Position numbers and translations under genes: made by a program
Assembly: GCA_023664325.1 (NCBI GenBank)
Contig: JAMPFS010000003.1
Coordinates: 1 to 64,000, forward strand
Reading direction: 5' to 3'
Length of the DNA stretch: 64,000 nucleotides
Source of the DNA: Clostridium sp.
GTDB taxonomy: Bacteria; Bacillota; Clostridia; Lachnospirales; Lachnospiraceae
Part shown: in pieces, positions 44,374-52,899 of the stretch
Layout: every line of letters begins with the position of its first letter
Position numbering within the stretch: the first letter of the stretch is position 1
The notes under the pieces: model-generated
Databases searched by the model: none
What the model was told of the DNA's origin: nothing
What the model saw: only the letters and a program-made list of their open reading frames with translations

Positions 44374-46263
44374 ATGCCATCAACATTTTTAGGATTAAAT
44401 ACAGGTGTGTCTGGAATTAATTACTATCAGGCAACGCTTAACACAACAGCACATAATATTTCAAATGCAGATGTGACCGGGTATTCCAGACAGTATGTAC
44501 TTTCAAAGGCAGCCCCGGCGCTTCGGGTGAGAAGCTCGTATGGCATGATGGGTACAGGTGTGCAGACAACAGGGATTGAGCAGTACCGGAATATATATTA
44601 CGATACAAAATACCGTGCGGCAGCTTCATCCCTCAATGAATATAATGGAATTAATGAACAGTTGTCACAGCTTGAAACCTATTTGAATGAGCAGAAGTCA
44701 GAGACCGGTTATACGAAGGTTTTGGCACAGTTAAATGCGGCATTGCAGAATCTGGCGTCAAGCCCTGCGAATGCGACATACCGTACTGCTTTTACACAAT
44801 CAGCCGGTAATTTTACGGATTTGATTAACGAGGTGGCAACAAATTATCAGAATACCCAGGAAGATATCAATAATGAGATTGCGCTCCATGTGGACACGAT
44901 TAATTCTATTTCAACCCAGATTTTCACGTTGAACCAGGAGATTCGGAATATTGAGACGCGGTATGGCAATGCCAATGATTTGAGAGACCAGAGAGAATTG
45001 CTGGTGGATCAGTTGTCGGAACTTGTAAATGTCACTATTATAGAGACTCCAATCAAATATGGAGAAGGACCGGATGCGGAGGACTCCGGCGCCACTACAT
45101 ATGAGGTGCGGATTGGCGGAACGCTGCTTGTGGATGACATGGAATGTAAACAGCTCAAAGTAGCGGCGAGGGAAGAAAAGATAAATCAAAGTGATATCAG
45201 TGGCCTGTATGACGTATACTGGGTTGGTTTGAACGAATCTTTGGGAGAGCGGTTTGATTTTAATTCCAGTAATGTTTCCGGCCGGATAAAGGGATTGTTT
45301 GAAGTTCGGGATGGTAATAATTTTAATCCGTTTTCAGGAACAATTGAGAATATGGAGATGGGAACTGCCAATGGCTCCACGGTAACCATCAAGCTGGATC
45401 AGGGAATTGGTGTTGATAAACTGAACCTTCCAATGGAAGGCGTTATTACTCTGAATTGCAAGGAGTATTACTATGAGGGCTGGGAAGCAGAATATGATGC
45501 AGATGGAAAGCTCAATAATTTTGTGTTCAAGAATCTGACAGTTACCTCCGAGACAGGAAGACGGGAACCGGCGCAGCTTGATTTAAGCATTGATGGAGGC
45601 AGACCGGCAAGTATGGGTGATGCGATTGACTGCAAGGGAATCCCATACTATATGACAGAGTTAAATGAGTTTGTCAGGGTATTGTCCAATCATATGAATG
45701 ATATATTTACGACAGGTGTAGATGCCAATGGCGACAAGGGTTTAGACTTTTTTACGGCGATGGATCTTTCAGGCAAAGATTTTGTGCTGACAGCACCGGA
45801 GGGAACGCCGGCGCCGACCAAATTACTTTCCAGTGATTCCAGCTACTACAGGTTGACCGCCCTTAACTGGTCTGTGAACCAGACCATAAAGGCTGATCAG
45901 AACAAGGTGGTTGTGTCTTACGAAGAAGATATTGCACAGGGCAACCTGGATGCAAAGGGTGTTTTGGAAAAGATAATTGCGGGATTTGATGACCGTAATA
46001 TGTATTCCCAGGGTACCGTAGCACAGTTTTTACAGTCGGTCACAACATCACTGGCTGTGGATATCCAGAAATATAGTTCTTTTGCGGATAATATGGGAGA
46101 AGTGGCAACTGTGATTGACAACCAGAGACTTTCAATTTCGTCTGTTGATACGAATGAAGAGGCAGCGAACCTTGTTATGTATCAGCAGGGATATAATCTG
46201 GCATGTAAGATTATATCCGTTATGAATGAGGTTTATGATAAGCTTATTAACCAGACCGGCTGA
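44374..46263 (+). CDS. Hook-associated protein FlgK (copy 2)
   Basis: The 629-residue protein also carries FlgK-type ends: NTGVSGINYYQATLNTTAHN, NISNADVTGYSRQYV and the C-terminal NLVMYQQGYNLACKIISVMN. Its centre differs from copy 1. It starts 18 nt after copy 1 and ends at the overlap with the flgL promoter. Two tandem FlgK proteins would allow a mixed junction or one to serve the alternative filament; this is inference. Confidence 0.92.
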   Translation: MPSTFLGLNTGVSGINYYQATLNTTAHNISNADVTGYSRQYVLSKAAPALRVRSSYGMMGTGVQTTGIEQYRNIYYDTKYRAAASSLNEYNGINEQLSQLETYLNEQKSETGYTKVLAQLNAALQNLASSPANATYRTAFTQSAGNFTDLINEVATNYQNTQEDINNEIALHVDTINSISTQIFTLNQEIRNIETRYGNANDLRDQRELLVDQLSELVNVTIIETPIKYGEGPDAEDSGATTYEVRIGGTLLVDDMECKQLKVAAREEKINQSDISGLYDVYWVGLNESLGERFDFNSSNVSGRIKGLFEVRDGNNFNPFSGTIENMEMGTANGSTVTIKLDQGIGVDKLNLPMEGVITLNCKEYYYEGWEAEYDADGKLNNFVFKNLTVTSETGRREPAQLDLSIDGGRPASMGDAIDCKGIPYYMTELNEFVRVLSNHMNDIFTTGVDANGDKGLDFFTAMDLSGKDFVLTAPEGTPAPTKLLSSDSSYYRLTALNWSVNQTIKADQNKVVVSYEEDIAQGNLDAKGVLEKIIAGFDDRNMYSQGTVAQFLQSVTTSLAVDIQKYSSFADNMGEVATVIDNQRLSISSVDTNEEAANLVMYQQGYNLACKIISVMNEVYDKLINQTG

Positions 46264-46274
46264 TGTGCCGATAT
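46248..46274 (+). promoter_or_regulatory. Sigma-D-like promoter of flgL, overlapping the second flgK stop
   Basis: TAAC (46248-46251), 15 nt, then a perfect GCCGATAT (46267-46274). The -35 lies inside the end of the second flgK gene. The downstream leader to 46413 has a CAGGATGTCC/GGACAT-type dyad but no gene. Confidence 0.6.
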
Positions 46275-46413
46275 ATTGAGTAGTGGATAGTATTTTGCGG
46301 GCAGGACATGAGGTTCTTGATACCGCAGGATGTCCGGCTGAAAATATCAGCTGTTATAAGGATATAACAGTTATTATGTGAGGTTAACGGAGTAACCGGA
46401 TAGGAGAGAGACA

Positions 46414-47973
46414 ATGCGGGTAACGAATCATATGGTAACAAGCAGTTCGCTGCGTAATATGCAAAAATCCATGCAGAGAGTCAGCAGGCTGAATGAGCAG
46501 GTTACATCAGGCAAGAAAATATCAGCGCCTTCAGAGGATCCGGTTGTTGCAATCAGAGCGCTTAAGCTCCGAACAACCTGTGATCAGTTAGACCAATACA
46601 AGAACAAGAATATTAAGGATGCATTGTCCTGGCTTGATACGACACAGTCATCTATCGAGAATATTCTTAGCCGTATGCAGAGCGTGTATGAGTATGCAGA
46701 GCAGGGGGCAAATGATACCTTTAGTACAGGTGACAGAAATAAAATCATCAATGAACTCCGATCCCTGAAGGATGGAATCTATAGTGAAGGTGGTACGACT
46801 TATGCCGGAAGATATCTTTTTTCCGGTTATAAGACAGAGACGAATCTTATATTCCAGAATGAGGCGGCGAAAGACGGAATGGTATACAGTATTACAGAGG
46901 AGCTTTCACCGGATAAGATCCAGTCAAAAAGCGTGGTGCTGAATGAGATTAATGTGAGTGACTTGGATAATATTTTGAAGGATCCGAGTGATCCGGATGC
47001 CGTAGATTATACATCACCAACAAGGGCGAATGCTTATACCATACAGCTTGCGTATGACAGGTTAGACAGTGGGGACTTAACAGTAACAGTGGATGGGACT
47101 TCCGAAGAAAATAAGTTGTCTCTTACCGCAACGGACAAAGATGGTAATGCGATTACATTGCCGGCTATGAAGGTTATGTCTGTTGCAGATTCCGCAGACT
47201 ATTATAACGTCGGTGAAGACGAGATTCATTATATCCCGGAGACAGGGGAGATTGTCTTTGGAGATAAGATTTATGATTCCATAAAGGATGCGCAGAGCCT
47301 GACTGCAAATTATAATAAGTCTGATTTTGCAGTAGGGGATTTGCGTCCGGAGATGTATTTTAATTGCAAGCAGTATAAGACAGCATCTGATGGATCTGTC
47401 AAGAAAACGGAATATACGGTGACGGATGAAGGACAGCCGATTCGGTACGAGGTTAATTTCAACCAGTATATTACCGTGAATGCCGAGGGGCGGAATATTA
47501 TAACCCATGATATCGGCAATGATATAGATGATATGGCAACAGCAGTACAGAATGTATTGGATATTGAAAGCGCAATCACAAAGTTAAAAGGTTACTTGTC
47601 AGATCCGAAGTACATGGATGATGAGGATGCTGTTGCACAGATTAATAAAATGTTAGAGGATGCGGATGTGGAGCTTGCCATGAAGCGCGAAGATATGCAG
47701 AAACTTTTTGGAAGAAATATGACAAATTTCCAGAATTTTATGAATGATGTAAGCGCAGAACAGGCAATTGTCGGCACGAATTATTCCAAGTTGGAGCTGA
47801 TTCAGACCCGTGTCACAGAACAGTTGGATAATTTTAAAGAACTCAAGTCTACAAATGAGGATGTTGAGACAGAGGAAGCGGCGCTTGAACTTTACCAGGC
47901 AGAGCTTGTGTATGAGTCGGCTTTGGCAACGACAAGTAATGTGGTGCAAAAGACGCTGCTGGATTATCTCTAA
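46414..47973 (+). CDS. flgL: Hook-associated protein FlgL
   Basis: The 519-residue flagellin-family protein has a FlgL-type N-terminus (MRVTNHMVTSSSLRNMQKSM; VTSGKKISAPSEDPVVA) and C-terminal EEAALELYQAELVYESALAT helix. A roughly 200-residue insertion in the centre makes it longer than enteric FlgL. FlgL joins FlgK to the filament. AGGAG precedes the ATG. A strong stem-loop follows. Confidence 0.92.
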   Translation: MRVTNHMVTSSSLRNMQKSMQRVSRLNEQVTSGKKISAPSEDPVVAIRALKLRTTCDQLDQYKNKNIKDALSWLDTTQSSIENILSRMQSVYEYAEQGANDTFSTGDRNKIINELRSLKDGIYSEGGTTYAGRYLFSGYKTETNLIFQNEAAKDGMVYSITEELSPDKIQSKSVVLNEINVSDLDNILKDPSDPDAVDYTSPTRANAYTIQLAYDRLDSGDLTVTVDGTSEENKLSLTATDKDGNAITLPAMKVMSVADSADYYNVGEDEIHYIPETGEIVFGDKIYDSIKDAQSLTANYNKSDFAVGDLRPEMYFNCKQYKTASDGSVKKTEYTVTDEGQPIRYEVNFNQYITVNAEGRNIITHDIGNDIDDMATAVQNVLDIESAITKLKGYLSDPKYMDDEDAVAQINKMLEDADVELAMKREDMQKLFGRNMTNFQNFMNDVSAEQAIVGTNYSKLELIQTRVTEQLDNFKELKSTNEDVETEEAALELYQAELVYESALATTSNVVQKTLLDYL

Positions 47974-48001
47974 AATGTTACACTGAGACAGGTGCTATGT
48001 G

Positions 48002-48050
48002 GAATCCGGTTCGTTTGAAGCCGCTTGTGGCGGAGAACCGGATTCTTTGA
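48002..48050 (+). terminator. Terminator-like stem-loop after flgL
   Basis: GAATCCGGTTC (48002-48012) pairs perfectly with GAACCGGATTC (48035-48045), with an inner CCGC/GCGG stem, then TTTGACT. The T tract is poor. It lies 37 nt before the inverted-repeat element. Confidence 0.65.
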
Positions 48051-48087
48051 CTCTATTATATTCAGCCCTTAACGGCGCTGCAACAGA

Positions 48088-48312
48088 GTAATTGCTAGGC
48101 AATTGCGAAACGCCCAATTTCAAAAACCTAGCTGTGCAATATAGACAATATCATAAGTCAGGTGCTTTGGAGCCGCCAGTGTTTAGCGAGGTTTTTTCGA
48201 GCTTAGCACTGCTGCGAGCGACAAGCAGCGAAAGCGTGCCTGCGTTGATTTGTCTATATTGTACAACGGGCAGTTGCAAAAACAGAGTTTCGCAATTACC
48301 TAGAGTAATTGC
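48088..48312 (+). repeat. Dispersed inverted-repeat (MITE-like) element, copy 2
   Basis: This copy has the same core as copy 1 (12003-12226, opposite strand), with inner ends at about 48133 and 48267. Each outer end carries a small hairpin (AATTGC/GCAATT at 48091-48106; GCAATTAC/GTAATTGC at about 48291-48311). The two outer arms form a long imperfect inverted repeat. The inner end lies 65 nt before the fliW ATG, the same as copy 1 to the TSCPD gene. An open frame across the element runs in frame into fliW but is not likely to be coding. Confidence 0.85.
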
Positions 48313-48331
48313 TTGTGAAAGGAGAAGAAAT

Positions 48332-48796
48332 ATGAAGGTATTGACAAAATTTTTTGGAGAGGTCGAATTGGATGATGATAAAATCCTTGAATTTCCGAAT
48401 GGAATCATTGGATTTGAAGATTTTAAAAAATATGCGATTATGTATGATGAGGACGACAAAAGTGAGACAAGAATCAGCTGGCTGCAGTCGTTAGATGAAC
48501 CGGCATTGGCATTACCGGTGATTGACCCGTTGGCAATTACTGATGAATATATTCCAATGATTGAGGATGAACTGCTGATACCGCTTGATAATCCGGTGGA
48601 TGAGGATTTGTTGTTTTTGCTTGCCTTGACGGTGCCTTCTGATATGGAAAAGGTGACAGCAAATATGAAAGCGCCTTTTATTATCAATGCTTCTACCAAA
48701 AAGGGCGTGCAGTTGATTGTGGAGAATGAGGATTATCCCGTAAAATTCAATGTATATGAATCCGTACAAAAAATGAAAGAAAAGGCGGGTGAATAA
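48332..48796 (+). CDS. fliW: Flagellar assembly factor FliW
   Basis: The 154-residue protein has FliW motifs: [17 protein letters not shown] (about residues 16-32), [17 protein letters not shown] (about 51-67) and a FNVYESVQ C-terminus. FliW sequesters CsrA and binds flagellin, so translation of flagellin is tuned to its export. The true start is ATG 48332, with AAAGGAG 6 nt upstream; the frame runs open upstream only through the repeat element. csrA starts 1 nt after its stop. Confidence 0.95.
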   Translation: MKVLTKFFGEVELDDDKILEFPNGIIGFEDFKKYAIMYDEDDKSETRISWLQSLDEPALALPVIDPLAITDEYIPMIEDELLIPLDNPVDEDLLFLLALTVPSDMEKVTANMKAPFIINASTKKGVQLIVENEDYPVKFNVYESVQKMKEKAGE

Positions 48797-48797
48797 T

Positions 48798-49016
48798 ATG
48801 TTGGCATTATCCAGAAAAGAAAATGAATCTATTATGATCGGGAATGATATTGAGATCACAATACTTGAGGTCAAAGGAGAGCAGGTTAAGATTGGTATCA
48901 CGGCTCCGAAATCTGTGCCGATTTACCGGGAAGAAGTGTATGCACAGATTCGGGAAGCGAACAAGGAAGCTGCCGCTGATACGGTTCAGGAAAGCCTGAA
49001 AAAGTTATTCCAGTAA
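48798..49016 (+). CDS. csrA: Carbon storage/translation regulator CsrA
   Basis: The 72-residue RNA-binding protein begins [21 protein letters not shown], the invariant CsrA start (motif split in family terms at about 1-21), followed by [19 protein letters not shown]. It blocks translation by binding GGA motifs in hairpin loops near ribosome sites, and candidate sites exist in both flagellin leaders in this window. The start is ATG 48798; a GTG 9 nt upstream is less likely. It is coupled to fliW. Confidence 0.97.
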   Translation: MLALSRKENESIMIGNDIEITILEVKGEQVKIGITAPKSVPIYREEVYAQIREANKEAAADTVQESLKKLFQ

Positions 49017-49101
49017 TCGGGTAGAATATGTTGGAAAGATAGTATTTTTTATACTTTGCAAAAAATATTCAAAATTATTTGAAAAAAATAGCAAAAGGTT
49101 A

Positions 49102-49129
49102 TAATATATAGATGAGTAATGACCGATAA
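49102..49129 (+). promoter_or_regulatory. Sigma-D-like promoter of flaG/fliD
   Basis: TAAT (49102-49105), 16 nt and ACCGATAA (49122-49129). It is weaker than the flagellin sites but lies just before flaG. The region after csrA (49017-49100) is A/T-rich without a clear terminator. Confidence 0.5.
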
Positions 49130-49147
49130 AGTTATTGAGGAATATTT

Positions 49148-49240
49148 ATGCATAAGTATTTTGAAAGCCGTTATGCAGGCAGGATGAAAGAAAATCAACC
49201 TGTTAAGCATATGGCTCCTTGCAGTAAATGTTTGTTTTGA
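49148..49240 (+). CDS. Possible 30-residue leader peptide before flaG
   Basis: An ATG at 49148 with GAGG 7 nt upstream opens a 30-codon frame ending TGA at 49240. The peptide starts MHKYFESRYAGRM and ends APCSKCLF, with a CxxC near the C-terminus. It is inside the flaG leader. It could be a short regulated leader peptide or chance. Confidence 0.25.
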   Translation: MHKYFESRYAGRMKENQPVKHMAPCSKCLF

Positions 49241-49263
49241 ATTTCACATGGAGGTGGATAAGA

Positions 49264-49695
49264 ATGGCGATCGAAGCAATTAAGTCAAATGTAGTAAGCC
49301 AGGTGAACAGGGTTAGCGAGCCGGTTGCTGTAGATAGTGGTGAAAATCCACAAGTTAAGCAACAACAGCAGGTTGTGCCTGTTAAAGGAAGACAGTCTGG
49401 CTATGAGCCAAAGGATGGGCAGGAAAAAGAGGATGATGCAAAAGATGAAGGTAAGAACCTTTCTGAAGTGTCTCCGGAGAAAATCAAGAATGCAGTCTCT
49501 GAAATCAACAAGAAGATTAAACTGACTCATACACAGTGTGAGTTTAAGCTTCATGAGAAGACAAACAGAATTATGATTACTGTTAAAGATTCTGAGACGG
49601 ATGAAGTAATTAAAGAGATTCCGCCAGAGAAGACTTTAGATATAATTGCAAAATCATTGGAACTTGCAGGTCTTTTAGTGGATGAGAAGAGATAA
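49264..49695 (+). CDS. flaG: FlaG family flagellar protein
   Basis: The 143-residue protein has the FlaG C-terminal domain: FKLHEKTNRIMITVKDSETD followed by EVIKEIPPEKTLDII. The N-terminal half is Gln/Lys/Glu-rich and probably disordered. FlaG affects filament length. The ATG at 49264 has GGAGGTGG upstream; the frame stays open further upstream without a site. fliD follows 12 nt later. Confidence 0.9.
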   Translation: MAIEAIKSNVVSQVNRVSEPVAVDSGENPQVKQQQQVVPVKGRQSGYEPKDGQEKEDDAKDEGKNLSEVSPEKIKNAVSEINKKIKLTHTQCEFKLHEKTNRIMITVKDSETDEVIKEIPPEKTLDIIAKSLELAGLLVDEKR

Positions 49696-49707
49696 GGAGG
49701 AGATTGT

Positions 49708-51687
49708 ATGGCAGGAATAAGAATGACAGGTCTGGTATCCGGATTAGATACAGAAACGCTTGTAAGCCAGTTATCCGAGGCTTATCAGACAAAGGTTAAT
49801 AATGTAAAGAAAGAGCAGACAAAATTAGAATGGAAAAAGGAAGCTTGGGCTTCTTTGAATACCAAGATTATGGATTTTTATAAGGGAGCGCTGTCTACAT
49901 TCAGAAGTGTATCCACTTATAGGGCTAAGGCGGCAACGGGCAATTTGACCGGTGTGAAAGTAACGGCAGGAAGCGGTGCGGTTAATGGTACACACAAGGT
50001 AAAGGTAGTCAGCACGGCTACTGCACAGATGTGGACCGGCAAAAAACTTAACGACAAGACATATACTGCAACTTCCTATAAAGCTGCTGTGGATGGAACA
50101 ATGAAGCTTTCTGATCTGAAAGACAACATTGGCAATTCCATTGGGAACCAGTTAAAGAATGCGGAGTTTAAAGTATCTGCAAACGGAGTGGAATACACTG
50201 TGAAAGCCGGCATTGATGAGAATGGCAATGCTTTGGGTGATGATGCTACCGTAGATGATATTGTTGCAAATATTAACAGACAGTTAAATGGCTCCGGCGT
50301 TAAAGTGGATTTTGCCGCAGGCAATTTCCGCATGAGTAATGAGTCGGCTATAGCAACCGAGATTCAGAATGATACCGGAGAGACGGTAACCAGCTTTACA
50401 GGCGGATATGATGTGCATGTGACGGCAGCGGATGACAGCACTGCTAAGATTTTTGGAATTACGACAGACGGGGAAGGAACCTTAATTGAGCCTAAGACAA
50501 GTGATGCGGAGAAGGATCCTGTTACCATAATCGGTGGCGGTACTGGGTTTTATCAGGAAGTTGAGGCTACGGGCGCAAGCGTGACAGCGAATACCAAATT
50601 GATTGATCTGGGAATCGCAGAAGGTACAGAGATTAAGGTAAACGGCAATGCCATTACGGTAGACCGCAAAACGACATTAAAGGGTCTGGCTGACCAGATG
50701 GCAAAGCTCGGCATTGAGGCGAATTATGATGCCGGTCAGGGAAGATTTTATCTGAATTCCAAGGGAACAGGTGAAGCAAACCAGTTTACCATTGATTCGG
50801 ATGCTGATACATTAGCAAAACTGGGTCTTGATTTACAAGTGGGTGATGAAGGGCGTATCGATGCGAAGGATGCCGTGATCGAATATAATGGCGTGCGGTA
50901 TCAGCAGGCAAGTTCCACCTTTAGCATTAATGGACTTACGATTGAGGCAATGGAGGAGGGAGAGACACAGACCTTTAACGTTGGCACAGACTCAAAAGGA
51001 ATCTATGACAAAGTAAAAGAATTTGTCAAGTCATATAATACATTAATTGAAGAGATGAATACATTGTATAATGCTGCCAGAGTAAAGGACTATGAGCCGC
51101 TGACGGAAGATGAAAAGAAAGGGATGAGCGATGAGGAAATTGAGAAATGGGAAGGAATTATTAAAGCATCCCTGTTAAGAAGAGATGATACCATCAGTTC
51201 CCTGTTATCCAGCATGCGCTCTACTTTGAATAAGCAGGTTTCTGTTACCCTGTCAGATGGAACAACAAAGAATTATGCATTAACCTCTTTTGGGATTAAT
51301 ACAAGCACCTATACAGAAAGAGGAAAGCTTCATATTTATGGTGATGAAGATGATGCTGACTTTATGGATTTTGATAATGATCTGATGGCAGCTATTAACA
51401 AGGATCCATCGGCAGTAGAGAAAACTTTGTCCACTCTGGGTACAGAGATGTATAATAATCTTTTAAAGGCAATGAACAGCAATAAAGAGTTAAGCAGCGC
51501 ATTGACGTTTTATAATGATAAGCAGCTTGATAAAGAGATTAGTAATTATAAGGACAGAGTCAGTACATTGCAGGATAAGGCAACGGCAGTCGAAGACAAA
51601 TATTATAAGCAGTTTGCAGCTATGGAGACTGCTCTGGCGAAGCTTCAGTCTCAACAGACTTATATCTCACAATTATTTGGTGGTTGA
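49708..51687 (+). CDS. fliD: Flagellar filament cap FliD
   Basis: The 659-residue protein has the FliD N-terminal MAGIRMTGLVSGLDTETLV motif, a long central domain region and a C-terminal coiled-coil SNYKDRVSTLQDKATAVEDK region ending in LQSQQTYISQLFGG. It caps the growing filament and inserts flagellin. AAGGAGG precedes the ATG. The length is on the large side of the family. Confidence 0.95.
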   Translation: MAGIRMTGLVSGLDTETLVSQLSEAYQTKVNNVKKEQTKLEWKKEAWASLNTKIMDFYKGALSTFRSVSTYRAKAATGNLTGVKVTAGSGAVNGTHKVKVVSTATAQMWTGKKLNDKTYTATSYKAAVDGTMKLSDLKDNIGNSIGNQLKNAEFKVSANGVEYTVKAGIDENGNALGDDATVDDIVANINRQLNGSGVKVDFAAGNFRMSNESAIATEIQNDTGETVTSFTGGYDVHVTAADDSTAKIFGITTDGEGTLIEPKTSDAEKDPVTIIGGGTGFYQEVEATGASVTANTKLIDLGIAEGTEIKVNGNAITVDRKTTLKGLADQMAKLGIEANYDAGQGRFYLNSKGTGEANQFTIDSDADTLAKLGLDLQVGDEGRIDAKDAVIEYNGVRYQQASSTFSINGLTIEAMEEGETQTFNVGTDSKGIYDKVKEFVKSYNTLIEEMNTLYNAARVKDYEPLTEDEKKGMSDEEIEKWEGIIKASLLRRDDTISSLLSSMRSTLNKQVSVTLSDGTTKNYALTSFGINTSTYTERGKLHIYGDEDDADFMDFDNDLMAAINKDPSAVEKTLSTLGTEMYNNLLKAMNSNKELSSALTFYNDKQLDKEISNYKDRVSTLQDKATAVEDKYYKQFAAMETALAKLQSQQTYISQLFGG

Positions 51688-51702
51688 TCATACAGGGAGA
51701 CA

Positions 51703-51739
51703 GCCGGGAAGGGAGGGTTTGTAATCCTTCCTTCCCGGC
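51703..51739 (+). terminator. Stem-loop between fliD and fliS
   Basis: GCCGGGAAGG (51703-51712) pairs with CCTTCCCGGC (51730-51739). No T run follows, so termination may be partial and the structure could protect the fliD message. Confidence 0.55.
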
Positions 51740-51795
51740 ATTGAACAGGTTATGATAGGTTTGGAATACAGATTAATGACGTATGAGGTGAAGAC

Positions 51796-52182
51796 ATGGC
51801 ATATAATCCAATGGCAGCATATGGAACCAATAAGGTAACCACTGCAACTCCGGCAGAGCTTACATTGATGCTTTATGAAGGCGCAATTAAGTTTTGTAAT
51901 ATTGCCCAGATGGCAATGGAAAAAAAGGATATCGAGAAAGCGAATCTGAATATTCAGAAGGCAAGAAACATTATTGTTGAATTAAAGACCACACTGAATT
52001 TTGATTATCCGGTGGCAAAGGATTTTGATATTATATATACTTTTATATTTGACCGGATGACGGCGGCAAATGTTTCCAAGGATCCGGCGGATATTGCAGA
52101 GGTATTGGTGCAGTTGCGGGAACTGCGGGATATTTGGAAACAGGTGATGCGAACAGCAAAGGATCCACGCAGTCAGGAATGA
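51796..52182 (+). CDS. fliS: Flagellin chaperone FliS
   Basis: The 128-residue protein has the FliS pattern AELTLMLYEGAIKFCNIAQ (about residues 21-39), KARNIIVELKTTLNFD and RELRDIWKQVM. It binds the C-terminus of flagellin before export. GAGGTGAAG precedes the ATG. A second, divergent FliS-like gene lies at 24094. Confidence 0.95.
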   Translation: MAYNPMAAYGTNKVTTATPAELTLMLYEGAIKFCNIAQMAMEKKDIEKANLNIQKARNIIVELKTTLNFDYPVAKDFDIIYTFIFDRMTAANVSKDPADIAEVLVQLRELRDIWKQVMRTAKDPRSQE

Positions 52183-52191
52183 GGTAAGAGA

Positions 52192-52668
52192 ATGGATGAC
52201 AATTATGTTCAGGTTTTAATCGATACGATAACAAAAAAAGAAGAGACGCTGCGGAAGATTCTTGAGATTACCAAAGAGCAGGAGCAGATCAGCAAGCAGG
52301 AGGTTTATTCACCAGAGGAGATGGAAAAAACCCTGAACGAAAAGGAAATCCAGATAGCAAGAATTAATTATCTGGATGAAGGGTTTCAGTCTGTCTATGA
52401 TCGTGTCGGCTCGGAGATACGGAATAATATCGAAAAGTATGAACAGGATGTTCTGGCATTGCAGGAGCGTATCCGCATTTGTACGGAAATAGCCAATGAA
52501 ATCCAGGTGTTAGAAGAGAGAAACCGGAATCGTTTCAGTGTATTGTTTTCCAAAGTCCGGTCAGAGTATTCCACTTCCAAAAACCAGGCAAATGTTGCGC
52601 ACAATTATTTTAAGACAATGAATAATTCCAAAGTTATGGATGCATATTTTGTGGATAAAAAACAGTAA
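52192..52668 (+). CDS. FliT/FlgN-like flagellar chaperone candidate
   Basis: The 158-residue protein is almost entirely coiled coil (about residues 10-115) with a short basic C-terminus. It lies 9 nt after fliS, where many bacteria have fliT, the chaperone of FliD. The pattern also resembles FlgN. I cannot separate the two from sequence alone. GAGGTAAG precedes the ATG. Confidence 0.65.
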   Translation: MDDNYVQVLIDTITKKEETLRKILEITKEQEQISKQEVYSPEEMEKTLNEKEIQIARINYLDEGFQSVYDRVGSEIRNNIEKYEQDVLALQERIRICTEIANEIQVLEERNRNRFSVLFSKVRSEYSTSKNQANVAHNYFKTMNNSKVMDAYFVDKKQ

Positions 52669-52729
52669 ATACCTATATATTGTAAAAAGGAAAACGATAT
52701 TAATTTTCTTAAAAAAATCACAAAAAGTG

Positions 52730-52756
52730 TTAATATTAAAAAGCAGTTTCCGATAT
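52730..52756 (+). promoter_or_regulatory. Sigma-D promoter of flagellin 1
   Basis: TTAA (52730-52733), 15 nt, then TCCGATAT (52749-52756). The spacing and boxes match the mbl promoter. A 140 nt leader follows. Confidence 0.75.
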
Positions 52757-52805
52757 ATATAATGTAAGTAATATACAATTACATATTGAAATGCATGGTA
52801 ATAAC

Positions 52806-52892
52806 TTCCAATTGGAAGATATTATAGAAACCATTTACGGCGGGTGACCGCTAGTACATGTCGCAGGGAAGCGGCATTATATTCAAGGAGGA
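52806..52892 (+). promoter_or_regulatory. Flagellin 1 leader with CsrA-type hairpins
   Basis: Three small stems are visible: the palindrome CTTCCAATTGGAAG (52806-52819), GCGG-GTGA-CCGC (52840-52851), and a 7 bp stem at 52858-52864/52871-52877 whose loop AGGGAA exposes GGGA. The AAGGAGG Shine-Dalgarno follows at 52886-52892. A loop GGA plus one in the ribosome site is the arrangement CsrA binds in Bacillus hag. Confidence 0.6.
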
Positions 52893-52899
52893 ATTTATT

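Noticed and set aside
48092..48331. N-terminal extension of FliW encoded by the repeat element
   Set aside because: The frame is open only because the repeat happens to be in frame; FliW homologues start at MKVLTKFFG and AAAGGAG precedes that ATG.
51703..51739. Full terminator after fliD
   Set aside because: There is a strong stem but no T tract, so it is listed only as a stem-loop with low confidence in termination.
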